A stretch of DNA of 44,555 nucleotides from Nocardioidaceae bacterium (GCA_009780515.1 WQZX01000020.1:1-44555), one strand, 5' to 3'. Numbered from the stretch's first letter, positions 27,404 to 35,819 are shown. The notes: generated from the letters alone by a model not told the origin. A program made the numbers and translations.

Positions 27404-27440
27404 TGGTCGAGGAGGTTGCGCGGCAACCATCTCGAGACCA
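27404..27440. repeat. intergenic palindromic repeat (37 bp)
   Basis: The arms TGGTCGAGGAGGTTGC and GCAACCATCTCGAGACCA form an imperfect inverted repeat around GCG, with a perfect 6-bp inner stem and a 2-nt bulge further out. This sequence pattern resembles a dispersed intergenic palindrome I associate with Nocardioides genomes. It is the only copy in the window. It separates the unknown gene from the aldehyde dehydrogenase gene. Confidence 0.6.
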
Positions 27441-27459
27441 GGCAACGAAAGGCCCAGAC

Positions 27460-28914
27460 ATGACCCTCGACAGAGACACCCTCTTCATCGGCACCACGTG
27501 GACGAGGCCCGCGACCGACGCCGTGCTGGAGGTGGTGAGCCCGCACAGCGAGGAGGTGGTCGCGCGGGTGCCGGAGGGCTCGGCCGCCGACATCGACGCC
27601 GCCGTCGCGGCGGCCCGCAGGGCCTTCGACGAGGGCCCGTGGCCGCGGATGCGGCCCGAGGAGCGGATCGAGGTCGTGCAGACCCTCTCCGGCCTGTACG
27701 CCGCCCGCCTCGACGACATGGCCAGCGTCATCTCGACCGAGATGGGCTCGCCGATCTCGTTCAGCTCGCTGGCCCAGGCCCCCGCGCCGTGGATGCAGAT
27801 CGAGGCCTTTCTCGCCATCGCACGCGAGTTCCCGTGGGAGGCGAGGCGGCCCGGGTCGCTCGGGTCCGACGTGGTGGTTCGGCACGAGCCGGTCGGGGTC
27901 GTCGCGGCCATCCCACCCTGGAACGTCCCGCAGTTCACGGTGCTGTCGAAGGTGGTCCCGGCGCTGCTCACCGGCTGCACCGTCGTGGTCAAGCCCGCCC
28001 CGGAGACGCCGCTGGACTGCTACCTGCTGGCCGAGCTGCTGGTCGAGGCCGGTGTGCCCGAGGGAGTGGTGTCGATCGTCGCCGGTGGCCGTGAGGTCGG
28101 TGAGCACCTGGTGCGCCACCCCGGCGTCGACAAGGTCGCGTTCACCGGCTCGACCGCGGCCGGTCGCAGGATCGGCGCGATCTGCGGCGAGCAGCTCAAG
28201 CGCTGCTCGCTCGAGCTCGGCGGCAAGAGCGCTGCGATCGTGCTGGACGACGCGGACCTCCCGACGGTGGTCGAGGGCATGAAGTTCCTCGGCGTGATGA
28301 ACTCCGGCCAGGCCTGCGTCGCCCAGACCCGGGTGCTGGTCAGCCGCGAGCGCCACGACGAGGTGGCCGCGGCGCTGGCCGACGGCATCGGCGGGATGAG
28401 GGTCGGCGACCCGATGGACCCGGCGTCCGAGATCGGCCCGATGGTCGCGAAGCGGCAGCAGGAGCGGGTGGCGTCGTACATCTCGATCGGGGAGCAGGAG
28501 GGCGCGACCCTGCTCGCCGGTGGCCCCGGCATGCCGGACGGGCTCTCGTCGGGCTGGTACGTCCGACCCACGGTCTTCGGCAACGTCGACAACCGGATGC
28601 GGATCGCGCAGGAGGAGATCTTCGGCCCGGTCCTGTCGGTGATCGCGTACGACGACGTCGCCGACGCCGTGCGCATCGCCAACGACTCCGACTACGGCCT
28701 GGCCGGGACCGTCTGGACCGCCGACACCGAGGCCGGGCTCGACGTCGCGCGTCAGGTCCGCACCGGCACCTACGGCGTGAACACCTACACGATGGACTTC
28801 GCCGCGCCCTTCGGCGGCTTCAAGGCCTCCGGTGTCGGTCGGGAGTTCGGGCCGGAGGGGCTGTCGCAGTACACCGAGCTGAAGTCGGTCTACCTGCCTG
28901 GCCCCGGAGCCTAG
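27460..28914 (+). CDS. NAD(P)-dependent aldehyde dehydrogenase
   Basis: Encodes 484 residues from ATG 27460 with AAAGG upstream. ALDH hallmarks are all present: the nucleotide-binding segment VGVVAAIPPWNVPQFTVLSK, VKPAPETPLDCYLLAELLVE, the Rossmann motif FTGSTAAGRR, the general base Glu252 in SLELGGKSA and the catalytic Cys286 in MNSGQACVAQTR. EEIFGPVLSVIAYDD and FGGFKASGVGREFGPEGL complete the fold. The length is typical. The substrate is unknown; the neighbours (phosphotransferase-like protein, ACAD pair) point to an aldehyde formed during degradation of a lipid-like compound. It is the last gene of the unit that begins at the KstR-type operator. Confidence 0.93.
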   Translation: MTLDRDTLFIGTTWTRPATDAVLEVVSPHSEEVVARVPEGSAADIDAAVAAARRAFDEGPWPRMRPEERIEVVQTLSGLYAARLDDMASVISTEMGSPISFSSLAQAPAPWMQIEAFLAIAREFPWEARRPGSLGSDVVVRHEPVGVVAAIPPWNVPQFTVLSKVVPALLTGCTVVVKPAPETPLDCYLLAELLVEAGVPEGVVSIVAGGREVGEHLVRHPGVDKVAFTGSTAAGRRIGAICGEQLKRCSLELGGKSAAIVLDDADLPTVVEGMKFLGVMNSGQACVAQTRVLVSRERHDEVAAALADGIGGMRVGDPMDPASEIGPMVAKRQQERVASYISIGEQEGATLLAGGPGMPDGLSSGWYVRPTVFGNVDNRMRIAQEEIFGPVLSVIAYDDVADAVRIANDSDYGLAGTVWTADTEAGLDVARQVRTGTYGVNTYTMDFAAPFGGFKASGVGREFGPEGLSQYTELKSVYLPGPGA

Positions 28915-28959
28915 GTCCTCCGGTCGCTGGTCGCTGGTCGCCGGTTGTTGGGCGGCGGC

Positions 28960-29160
28960 GGGTGCTGTAACACGTCGTCGGTGTGCCTTTGGTGGGTGGC
29001 GGGTGCTGTAACACGCCGTCGGTGTGCCTAGTAAGCCGTCCACTGCTCTGGTACGTCGCTGCAACGGCGTACCAGAGCAGTCAACGACCGACTACTTCAG
29101 CGGACGACGTGTTACAGCAGCGGATCACCGACCAGATCCCCGAACAACGTGTTACAGCGC
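28960..29160. repeat. nested quasi-symmetric palindromic island, about 200 bp
   Basis: Two direct 29-nt copies begin GGGTGCTGTAACACG (28960-28988 and 29001-29029, 41 bp apart, one mismatch). Two inverted copies of the core CGTGTTACAGC occur at 29108-29118 and 29148-29158. Between them lies a perfect 14-bp hairpin (ACTGCTCTGGTACG 29042-29055 with 29068-29081). The inner pair and the hairpin share the same centre (29061.5), and the outer pair is offset by one base. A1 and the first inverted copy also match over 17 bp (28963-28979 with 29103-29119). It could be a non-autonomous mobile element remnant or a multi-operator array. Confidence 0.75.
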
Positions 29161-29234
29161 CAGCCCGCGGACGTTTGACACCAACCACCCATCTGTCGAG
29201 ACAGTGTGTCGCACTTCGCGCCTGATACCGGTTC

Positions 29235-29246
29235 TACCGGCCGGTA
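29235..29246. promoter_or_regulatory. 12-bp palindrome upstream of gabD2-like gene
   Basis: TACCGGCCGGTA is a perfect palindrome that ends 8 bp before the -10 box of the next gene, so it overlaps the -35 region. Such placement suggests a repressor operator, for example of TetR or GntR type. The binding protein is not known. Confidence 0.45.
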
Positions 29247-29254
29247 ACCGGGAG

Positions 29255-29260
29255 TACCCT
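29255..29260 (+). promoter_or_regulatory. -10 box, near-leaderless promoter of gabD2-like gene
   Basis: TACCCT is 7 nt from ATG 29268, with only a weak purine-rich stretch before the start. The spacing suggests a leaderless transcript, as at the gua genes. Confidence 0.4.
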
Positions 29261-29267
29261 CACGGGC

Positions 29268-30884
29268 ATGAGCGCCTCGAATCCCTCGCCCGAGCCCCTC
29301 GTCGAAGGTCCGCGTGACCCCGAGCACGACCCGCGCGCGGCGTACGTGCTGGAGCCGGCCCACGTGGCGCGGCTGACCGACCGAGTGCTGTCGACGACCG
29401 GGCGGACCCTGCCGCTCACCTCGCCGCTGGACGGCGCGCCGCTGGCGCACATCCCGCAGTCGAGCACCGAGGACGTCGCCGAGGCTTACGCCCGCGCCCG
29501 CGCCGCGCAGAAGGCCTGGGCGAGGACGCCGCTCGAGCAGCGCAGCGCCGCCCTGCTCCGCCTCCACGACATCGTCCTGGACCGCCTGCCCGAGATCCTC
29601 GACCTCATCACGCTGGAGTCCGGCAAGGCCCGCAAGCACGCGTACGACGAGGCGCTGCACGTCGCGCTCACCGCCCGTTACTACGCGCGCAAGGCCCACC
29701 AGCACCTCGACAGCCGCCGTCGCGCCGGCGTCATCCCGGTGCTGACCCGCGTCGACCACAACCGTGTGCCCAAGGGTGTCGTCGGCATCATCTCGCCCTG
29801 GAACTACCCGCTCACGATGGCGATCTCCGACGGCCTCCCGGCCCTGATGGCCGGCAACGCGGTCGTCACCAAGCCGGACGCGCAGACCATGCTGACCGCG
29901 CTCCTGGGTGCGGAGATGATCGAGCAGGCGGGCTTCCCGCGCGACCTCTGGGTCGTCGTCGCAGGCCCGGGCCGTGAGCTCGGCACGCCGATGATCGAGC
30001 GCTCCGACTACATCTGCTTCACCGGCTCCACCGCGACCGGCAAGATCATCGCCAAGCAGTGCGCCGAGCAGCTGATCGGCTGCTCGCTCGAGCTCGGCGG
30101 CAAGAACCCGATCCTGGTGCTGCGCGACGCGGACGTCGAGAAGGCCGCCGAGGGGGCGGTGCGGGCCAGCTTCTCCAACGCGGGCCAGCTCTGCGTCTCG
30201 ACCGAGCGGATGTTCGTCGCCGACCAGGTCTACGACCGGTTCGTCGAGCGGTTCGTCGCCCGCACCGAGGCGATGAGTCTCGGTGCCGGCCTCGACTGGG
30301 AGATCGACATGGGGCCGCTCATCTCCGAGGACCAGCTCGACACCGCCGTCGCGCACGTCGACGACGCGGTCGCGAAGGGTGCCCGGGTGCTGGCCGGCGG
30401 CAACGCGCGACCCGATATCGCGCCGTACTTCTTCGAGCCGACGATCCTCGAGGGGGTCACGCCCGAGATGACCTGCTTCGGCAACGAGACGTTCGGTCCG
30501 GTCGTGTCGATCTACCGCTTCCACGACGAGGCCGACGCGATCGCGCGCGCCAACGACGGCGAGTACGGTCTGAACGCCTCGATCTACAGCCAGGACGGCA
30601 AGCGTGCGCGCGAGCTGGCCAAGCAGGTCAAGTGCGGCACTGTGAACATCAACGAGGGCTTCGCGTCGGCCTTCGGCAGCATCGACTCCCCGATGGGTGG
30701 CATGCGGGAGTCAGGGATGGGCCGGCGACAGGGCGCCGAGGGCATCCATCGCTACACCGAGTCGCAGACCGTCGCGACGCAGCGCGTCATCAAGGTGGCG
30801 CAGAACTTCGGCATGTCCGCCGAGGCGCATGCCAAGCTCATGACGCTGAGCCTGCGCGTCCTGAAGAAGCTGGGTCGCGCCTGA
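29268..30884 (+). CDS. gabD2: succinate-semialdehyde dehydrogenase (GabD2-like)
   Basis: Encodes 538 residues. The ALDH fold is complete: GVVGIISPWNYPLTMAISDG, FTGSTATGKIIAKQC, the general base Glu275 in SLELGGKNPIL, the catalytic Cys309 in NAGQLCVSTER and FGNETFGPVVSIYRFHDEAD. It has a 30-residue N-terminal extension and a C-terminal tail (VIKVAQNFGMSAEAHAKLMT) characteristic of the mycobacterial GabD2-type enzymes, which oxidise succinic semialdehyde to succinate with NADP+. The substrate assignment is by resemblance only. It overlaps the ChoD-like gene by one base (TGATG), indicating coupled expression. Confidence 0.85.
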   Translation: MSASNPSPEPLVEGPRDPEHDPRAAYVLEPAHVARLTDRVLSTTGRTLPLTSPLDGAPLAHIPQSSTEDVAEAYARARAAQKAWARTPLEQRSAALLRLHDIVLDRLPEILDLITLESGKARKHAYDEALHVALTARYYARKAHQHLDSRRRAGVIPVLTRVDHNRVPKGVVGIISPWNYPLTMAISDGLPALMAGNAVVTKPDAQTMLTALLGAEMIEQAGFPRDLWVVVAGPGRELGTPMIERSDYICFTGSTATGKIIAKQCAEQLIGCSLELGGKNPILVLRDADVEKAAEGAVRASFSNAGQLCVSTERMFVADQVYDRFVERFVARTEAMSLGAGLDWEIDMGPLISEDQLDTAVAHVDDAVAKGARVLAGGNARPDIAPYFFEPTILEGVTPEMTCFGNETFGPVVSIYRFHDEADAIARANDGEYGLNASIYSQDGKRARELAKQVKCGTVNINEGFASAFGSIDSPMGGMRESGMGRRQGAEGIHRYTESQTVATQRVIKVAQNFGMSAEAHAKLMTLSLRVLKKLGRA

Positions 30885-32614
30885 TGGGCTCGCACGCCGC
30901 CTTCGACTACGACGTCGTCGTCATCGGCTCGGGCTTCGGTGGCTCGGTCTCCGCGTTGCGACTGACCGAGAAGGGCTACAAGGTTGCGGTCCTCGAGGCC
31001 GGCGCCCGGTTCGAGGACAAGGACTTCGCCACGAACTCCTGGGACCTCAAGCGGTTCCTCTTCAACCCGGCCATCGGCGCTTACGGCATCCAGCGCATCG
31101 ACATGGTCAAGGACTGCCTGATCCTGGCCGGCGCCGGCGTGGGCGGCGGGTCACTGGTCTACGCCAACACCCTGTACGAGCCGCTCGACCCGTTCTACAC
31201 CGACCCGTCGTGGTCCCACATCACCGACTGGAAGACCGAGCTGGCGCCGTACTACGACCAGGCCAAGCGCATGCTCGGCGTCGTCACGAACCCCGTCGTG
31301 ACCCCCTCCGACGAGGAGATGAAGAAGCTCGCCGGCCAGTTCGGCAAGCAGGACACCTACCACGCGACACCGGTCGGCGTCTTCTTCGGCGGACCCGACG
31401 GCCGCGCCGGCGGCGAGGAGCACGACGACCCGTACTTCGGCGGCGTCGGCCCGCGTCGTACGACGTGTCGGAACTGTGGCGAGTGCATGACAGGGTGCCG
31501 GCACAACGCCAAGAACACCCTGGTCAAGAACTATCTCTACCTGGCCGAGCAGAACGGCGCGGTGGTCCACCCGCTCACCACCGTCACCGATGTCAGGCCG
31601 CTGGCGGGCGGTGGGTACGAGATCACGGCGCGGTGGACCAAGGCCAAGCTGTCGCGCAAGAGCGCCGTGAAGACGTTCCGCGCCGAGCAGGTCATCTTCT
31701 CGGCGGCCGCGCTCGGCACCCAGAAGCTGCTGCACAAGCTGAAGACCGAGGGCTCGCTGCCCGACATCTCCGACCGGCTCGGCGTGCTGACCCGTACCAA
31801 CTCCGAGTCGCTGCTCGGCGCCATCGCTCCGAAGGAGGCGGGCGCCGACTTCACCGAAGGTGTCGCCATCACATCCTCGTGGCACCCGGACGAGGTGACC
31901 CACATCGAGCCCGTCCGCTACGGCAAGGGCTCCAACGCGATGTCACTGATGCAGACCGTGCTCAGCGACGGCGGCCCCGGCCGCTTCAAGCGGTGGCTTC
32001 GCGACTACGCCGCGATGTTCAAGAAGCCCAGCAACCTCACGGATCTCTACGACCTCAAGCACTGGTCGGAGCGCACGGTGATCCTGCTGGTCATGCAGAC
32101 CCTGGACAACTCGATCACGACGTTCCGCAAGAAGTCGCCGCTCGGGTTCTCCTACATGTCCTCGCGTCAGGGGCACGGCGGCCAGAACCCGTCGTGGATC
32201 CCGGTCGCCAACGAAGCGGTCCGCAAGCTCGCCGAGAACATCGGCGGCATCGCCGGCGGCACCGTGGGCGAGCCGTTCAACGTCCCGCTCACCGCGCACT
32301 TCATCGGTGGCTGCACGATCAGCGACTCTCCGGAGACCGGCGTCGTCGACGCCTACCACCGCATGTGGGGGTACGACGGCCTGCACGTCGTCGACGGTTC
32401 GACGATCTCGGCCAACCTCGGGGTGAACCCGTCGCTCACGATCACCGCGCAGGCCGAGCGGGCGCTCAGCTTCTGGCCCAACAAGGGGGAGACCGACACC
32501 CGGCCGAGCCTGGGCGCGGGCTACGAGCGGATCCAGCCCGTGGCGCCGAAGGCGCCCGTCGTACCGGACGATGCTCCGGCGGCTCTGCGCTTGCCGATCG
32601 TGGGGGTCAACTGA
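30884..32614 (+). CDS. choD: ChoD-like GMC flavoprotein oxidoreductase
   Basis: Encodes 576 residues from ATG 30884. The FAD-binding dinucleotide fold is at the N-terminus (YDVVVIGSGFGGSVSALRL), followed by ILAGAGVGGGSLVYANTLYE. The C-terminal GMC region contains LTAHFIGGCTISDSPETGVV and VVDGSTISANLGVNPSLTIT, closely resembling M. tuberculosis ChoD. A four-Cys cluster, Cys195-x2-Cys198-x2-Cys201-x3-Cys205 (CRNCGECMTGCRHNAKNT), looks like an iron-sulphur ligand set and is also present in ChoD. No twin-arginine or Sec signal is seen, so it is probably cytoplasmic. The name cholesterol oxidase is traditional; the actual substrate is not established. In M. tuberculosis choD adjoins guaB3 and guaB2; here guaA follows. 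Confidence 0.88.
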   Translation: MGSHAAFDYDVVVIGSGFGGSVSALRLTEKGYKVAVLEAGARFEDKDFATNSWDLKRFLFNPAIGAYGIQRIDMVKDCLILAGAGVGGGSLVYANTLYEPLDPFYTDPSWSHITDWKTELAPYYDQAKRMLGVVTNPVVTPSDEEMKKLAGQFGKQDTYHATPVGVFFGGPDGRAGGEEHDDPYFGGVGPRRTTCRNCGECMTGCRHNAKNTLVKNYLYLAEQNGAVVHPLTTVTDVRPLAGGGYEITARWTKAKLSRKSAVKTFRAEQVIFSAAALGTQKLLHKLKTEGSLPDISDRLGVLTRTNSESLLGAIAPKEAGADFTEGVAITSSWHPDEVTHIEPVRYGKGSNAMSLMQTVLSDGGPGRFKRWLRDYAAMFKKPSNLTDLYDLKHWSERTVILLVMQTLDNSITTFRKKSPLGFSYMSSRQGHGGQNPSWIPVANEAVRKLAENIGGIAGGTVGEPFNVPLTAHFIGGCTISDSPETGVVDAYHRMWGYDGLHVVDGSTISANLGVNPSLTITAQAERALSFWPNKGETDTRPSLGAGYERIQPVAPKAPVVPDDAPAALRLPIVGVN

Positions 32615-32753
32615 TCCAATTGGGGTGCCTGGAAGTTCTGCGGGACCGGCGTAACCCGCCGATTCACGTCTCGTTGACCTAGCGAGCCCGGGAATCACGC
32701 TCCCTCCCGACGCCCGGGCTCGGTCCAGGCGCTGTCCATCAGTGCATGGACAA

Positions 32754-32792
32754 CCAGGGCCCGACCACCCTCCCTCCCCGGTCGGGCCCTGG
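32754..32792 (+). terminator. hairpin terminator downstream of choD-like gene
   Basis: CCAGGGCCCGACC (32754-32766) pairs perfectly with 32780-32792 across a C/T-rich 13-nt loop. It is 140 bp after the stop codon and likely ends the gabD2-choD transcript. Confidence 0.65.
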
Positions 32793-32847
32793 CGTGCATT
32801 TCGGGCGGCCGCGGAGTCGACGCAGCGCCGCGCAGCCCCTGTGGAGG

Positions 32848-32874
32848 TCGTCGCTGAATGCACATCAGCGACGA
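32848..32874 (+). terminator. second hairpin upstream of guaA
   Basis: TCGTCGCTGA (32848-32857) pairs perfectly with TCAGCGACGA (32865-32874), with a 7-nt loop. It ends 45 bp before the guaA -10 box, so it lies outside a leaderless guaA transcript; it could be a back-up terminator or an operator. Confidence 0.4.
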
Positions 32875-32919
32875 TCTCGTCAGGTACGACGGGGAGTCCG
32901 CCCGTCCCGCCCCCGCCGA

Positions 32920-32925
32920 TAGGAT
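32920..32925 (+). promoter_or_regulatory. -10 box for leaderless guaA
   Basis: TAGGAT is identical to the guaB -10 box and lies 7 nt before ATG 32933. There is no ribosome site. Confidence 0.55.
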
Positions 32926-32932
32926 TCGCGCC

Positions 32933-34504
32933 ATGAGCGTCCCTGAGCACGACCTGGTCCTCGTCGTCGACTTCGGGGCGCAGTACGCGCAGCTGATCGC
33001 GCGGCGGGTGCGCGAGGCGAAGGTCTACTCCGAGATCGTGCCGCACAGCATGCCGGTGGCGGAGATGCTCGCGAAGCAGCCGAAGGCGATCGTGCTGTCC
33101 GGCGGCCCCTCGTCGGTGTACGCCGAGGGCGCGCCGGGCATCGACGACGCGATCTTCGAGGCGGGCACGCCTGTGTTCGGCATGTGCTACGGCTTCCAGC
33201 TGATGGCGCTCGGGATGGGTGGCACCGTCGACAACAACGGTGCGCGTGAGTACGGCCGGACGCCGGTCACCGTCGGCGCGCCCGGCACGCTGCTGGCCGA
33301 CGTACCTGCCAGCCACAACGTGTGGATGTCGCACGGCGACTCGGTCAGCCAGGCGCCGGAGGGGTTCACCGTGCTGGCGTCGACCGCCGGCACCCCGGTC
33401 GCGGCGTTCGAGGACGTCGAGCGCGGCTTCGCGGGTGTGCAGTGGCATCCCGAGGTGCTCCACTCCGAGCACGGGCAGCGGGTGCTCGAGCACTTCCTCT
33501 GGGACATCGCCGGCTGCCGTCAGACGTGGACGATCGGCAACATCGCCGAGGAGCAGGTCGAGCGCGTCCGGGCGCAGGTCGGCGAGGCCGGCCGGGCCAT
33601 CTGCGGCCTCTCCGGCGGTGTCGACTCCGCCGTCGCGGCCGCGATCGTGCAGAAGGCCATCGGTGACCGCCTCACCTGCGTGTACGTCGACCACGGACTC
33701 ATGCGCAAGGACGAGACCGAGCAGATCGAGCGCGACTTCGTGGCCGCGACCGGCGCCAGGCTGGTCGTCGTCGACGCGGAGAAGCAGTTCCTCGCCGCGC
33801 TCGCCGGCGTCTCCGACCCCGAGACCAAGCGCAAGATCATCGGCCGGGAGTTCATCCGCTCCTTCGAGGGCGCCGAGATCGAGGTCATCAAGGACGCTCC
33901 CGAGGGCACGAAGGTCGGCTTCCTGGTCCAAGGCACGCTCTACCCGGACATCGTCGAGTCGGGCCACGGCTCCGGCACCTCGACGATCAAGTCCCACCAC
34001 AACGTCGGCGGGCTGCCCGAGGACCTCGAGTTCGAGCTGGTCGAGCCGCTGCGCGAGCTGTTCAAGGACGAGGTCCGGGCCGTCGGTGCCCAGCTCGGGC
34101 TGCCCGAGGTCATCGTCCAGCGCCAGCCGTTCCCCGGCCCCGGCCTCGGCATCCGGATCATCGGCGAGGTGACCCGCGAGCGCCTCGACATCCTCCGGGA
34201 GGCCGACGCGATCGCCCGCGAGGAGATGACCGCAGCCGGTCTCGATCGCGACATCTGGCAGTGCCCGGTGGTGCTGCTGGCCGACGTACGGTCCGTCGGG
34301 GTGCAGGGCGACGGCCGCACCTACGGCCACCCGGTCGTGCTGCGTCCGGTCACCTCCGAGGACGCGATGACCGCCGACTGGGCCCGCCTCCCGTACGACG
34401 TCCTCGAGCGCATCTCCACCCGGATCACCAACGAGGTGGCCGAGATCAACCGGGTCACCCTCGACGTCACCTCCAAGCCGCCCGGCACGATCGAGTGGGA
34501 GTGA
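32933..34504 (+). CDS. guaA: GMP synthase (glutamine-hydrolysing)
   Basis: Encodes 523 residues, normal family length. Start chosen at ATG 32933 ([20 protein letters not shown]); a 25-residue in-frame upstream extension is not family-like and would span the promoter. The N-terminal class I amidotransferase has the nucleophile Cys in [15 protein letters not shown] and the His-Glu pair in [12 protein letters not shown]. The ATP pyrophosphatase P-loop is [16 protein letters not shown]. The C-terminal dimerisation domain ends [18 protein letters not shown], the conserved family ending. It converts XMP, ATP and glutamine to GMP, completing the pathway begun by guaB. An unknown gene follows with only a few bases between. 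Confidence 0.98.
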   Translation: MSVPEHDLVLVVDFGAQYAQLIARRVREAKVYSEIVPHSMPVAEMLAKQPKAIVLSGGPSSVYAEGAPGIDDAIFEAGTPVFGMCYGFQLMALGMGGTVDNNGAREYGRTPVTVGAPGTLLADVPASHNVWMSHGDSVSQAPEGFTVLASTAGTPVAAFEDVERGFAGVQWHPEVLHSEHGQRVLEHFLWDIAGCRQTWTIGNIAEEQVERVRAQVGEAGRAICGLSGGVDSAVAAAIVQKAIGDRLTCVYVDHGLMRKDETEQIERDFVAATGARLVVVDAEKQFLAALAGVSDPETKRKIIGREFIRSFEGAEIEVIKDAPEGTKVGFLVQGTLYPDIVESGHGSGTSTIKSHHNVGGLPEDLEFELVEPLRELFKDEVRAVGAQLGLPEVIVQRQPFPGPGLGIRIIGEVTRERLDILREADAIAREEMTAAGLDRDIWQCPVVLLADVRSVGVQGDGRTYGHPVVLRPVTSEDAMTADWARLPYDVLERISTRITNEVAEINRVTLDVTSKPPGTIEWE

Positions 34505-34509
34505 GCGTG

Positions 34510-35520
34510 ATGGCCGGGCGGCTTGCCGACCGCCTGCTGGAGGCGCACGTCGCGCACGAGGTGGCCGCGCTGCGCGAGCGACCGGCGCAGCTCGCCGTGG
34601 CCGAGCTGGACCGCCTGCTCGGGCTCGCCGGCGGCGTACGCCTCGACGACGTGCTGGGCCGTGACCAGGTCAAGGGTGTCGCGCTCAAGTACGTCGCCAG
34701 CCACCGCCTGCCCGGCGCGATCCCGGAGGTCGCCGGCGAGATCGCCAGGCGCGTGCGCTCCCACCCGGCCAACGACATCCCGCTCGGCGAGCTCGTCGAG
34801 CGGCGCCAGGTCGAGGAGCTCGTGACCGTGGTGTCCGAGCTCCGCACCCTGCGCAACCGGCTGCTCAGCGGGCTGGTCTCCAGTCCGGGGCTGCACGCCG
34901 GGGTGGGCGGGCTCGTGCACGGCGTCGCCACCGGCGGGGTGCGGCAGGGCCTGCGGATCGCCCGACGGGTGCCGGGCCTCGGCACGGGCATCGGCCTCGG
35001 GGAGCGGGCCGCCGGCGGCCTGGTCGAGGGTCTGGACCGGCGCAGCCGCGAGCTCGCCGAGCACGGCGCCGGTGTCCTGCTCGGCTACCTCGGCGACCGC
35101 GCGCTGCCCGACGTCTCGGACGAGGAGCTGCGGGCAGCGGTGCTGGAGGTCTGGGACGCCGTCTCGACCCGGCCCGTCCGGGAGCTGACCGACGCCGTCT
35201 CCGACGAGCAGGTCATCGACATGTGCGGTGCGGTCTACTCCCTCTGGCTCGACCTCCGGACCTCGCCGTACATCAGCGCGCTGGTGGAGGCGGGTGTCGA
35301 CCACTTCTTCGACACCTACGGCCAGACGCCGCTGGGCGACCTGCTCGCCGAGTTCGGCATCCAGCGATCCGACCTGGCCGAGGAGGCCGAGCGCTTCGTG
35401 CCGTCGGTCGTCGCCGGGCTCGACCGCGCCGGCCTGCTCGAGGAGCTGGTCCGGCCCCGCCTGGCCGACTTCTACGCCTCCGACGCCGCCCGCGAGCTGC
35501 TGGACGCTCGGGACGAATGA
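34510..35520 (+). CDS. conserved hypothetical protein after guaA
   Basis: Encodes 336 residues from ATG 34510, preceded by GGGAG with 8-nt spacing; GTG 34501, overlapping the guaA stop, is in the same frame. The protein is almost entirely alpha-helical, Leu/Ala/Arg/Glu-rich, with no signal peptide. A mildly hydrophobic Gly-rich stretch (LHAGVGGLVHGVATGGVRQG and VPGLGTGIGLGERAAGGLVE, residues about 130-175) may associate with membrane. The C-terminal third contains LWLDLRTSPYISALVEAGVD and YGQTPLGDLLAEFGIQRSDL. I do not recognise the family. The distance to guaA suggests co-transcription; a terminator follows. Confidence 0.7.
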   Translation: MAGRLADRLLEAHVAHEVAALRERPAQLAVAELDRLLGLAGGVRLDDVLGRDQVKGVALKYVASHRLPGAIPEVAGEIARRVRSHPANDIPLGELVERRQVEELVTVVSELRTLRNRLLSGLVSSPGLHAGVGGLVHGVATGGVRQGLRIARRVPGLGTGIGLGERAAGGLVEGLDRRSRELAEHGAGVLLGYLGDRALPDVSDEELRAAVLEVWDAVSTRPVRELTDAVSDEQVIDMCGAVYSLWLDLRTSPYISALVEAGVDHFFDTYGQTPLGDLLAEFGIQRSDLAEEAERFVPSVVAGLDRAGLLEELVRPRLADFYASDAARELLDARDE

Positions 35521-35531
35521 CCGGCCTGAGA

Positions 35532-35577
35532 TCGTCGGAGCCGGCGGCCCGTCAGGACGGACCGCCGGCTCCGACGA
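35532..35577. terminator. bidirectional hairpin terminator
   Basis: A 16-bp perfect outer stem (35532-35547 with 35562-35577; core GTCGGAGCCGGCGG) continues into an inner CGTC/GACG stem after one mismatch. It lies between the convergent hypothetical gene and the small membrane protein gene. Confidence 0.75.
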
Positions 35578-35580
35578 AGC

Positions 35581-35724
35581 TCATTTGAAGATGCTGACGC
35601 CTCCCGGGCCGACCAGCAGACCGACCACGATCAGCACGATTCCCCAGAGGATCGCTCCTCGGAGCAGGCTGACGATTCCCGCGATGACCAACACCACGGC
35701 GATCAACCACAGAATGAAGTCCAT
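35581..35724 (-). CDS. small hydrophobic membrane protein (47 aa)
   Basis: Start chosen at ATG 35724, preceded by GAGGAGGGAACG; the 17 codons upstream in frame are not membrane-like. The 47 residues form two short TM helices (MDFILWLIAVVLVIAGIVSL and LWGIVLIVVGLLVG) linked by RGAI, ending GPGGVSIFK. This matches the small GPGG-ending hydrophobic proteins frequent in Actinobacteria, often stress-induced; the role is unknown. The gene is monocistronic, between a terminator and the DUF5709-like gene. Confidence 0.8.
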   Translation of the reverse strand: MDFILWLIAVVLVIAGIVSLLRGAILWGIVLIVVGLLVGPGGVSIFK

Positions 35725-35819
35725 CGTTCCCTCCTCGTTGAGTGGGCCGGTGGGCCCGCACCTCGGTACCCGCATCCGTGCCTTTCACGCACGGCGAGTC
35801 CGGGATCGGAGGTGGACGA

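Larger units (their letters stand above)
28915..29267. other. 353-bp non-coding region with repeats and promoter
   Basis: No credible gene is seen. From left to right it holds three tandem GGTCGC(T/C) units (about 28922-28942), the nested palindromic island (28960-29160), a spacer, a 12-bp palindrome (29235-29246) and a -10 box for the gabD2-like gene. Confidence 0.7.
32615..32932. other. 318-bp intergenic region choD-guaA
   Basis: No gene is supported. It holds a short inverted repeat TGTCCAT/ATGGACA (32733-32752), a strong hairpin (32754-32792), a second hairpin (32848-32874) and the guaA -10 box. Confidence 0.7.

Noticed and set aside
28960..29029. CRISPR-like spacing of two 29-nt repeats
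   Set aside because: Only two direct copies with a 12-nt gap exist, the other copies are inverted, and no cas gene is present.
26065..29064. 999-codon minus-strand open frame
   Set aside because: It spans four well-supported plus-strand genes and the palindromic island, is His/Arg/Gly-rich and has no domain; it reflects third-position GC bias.
29143..29156. Near-match to the KstR consensus (AACAACGTGTTACA) within the palindromic island
   Set aside because: It matches 7 of 8 fixed positions; matches of this quality are expected many times by chance in 44 kb, so I did not call it an operator.
29223..29236. Near-match to the KstR consensus (TGATACCGGTTCTA) before the gabD2-like gene
   Set aside because: It is one mismatch off in the fixed positions and overlaps a better palindrome; the evidence is too weak without conservation data.
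29024..29317. 97-codon ORF across the gap before the gabD2-like gene
   Set aside because: It runs through inverted repeats and a promoter, has no ribosome site, and overlaps the real start.
32754..32792. Possible tRNA or riboswitch upstream of guaA
   Set aside because: It is a simple 13-bp hairpin without a cloverleaf or conserved riboswitch core, and the guaA promoter lies downstream of it.
32858..32932. 25-residue N-terminal extension of GuaA
   Set aside because: It is not family-like, has no ribosome site, and would include the -10 box TAGGAT.
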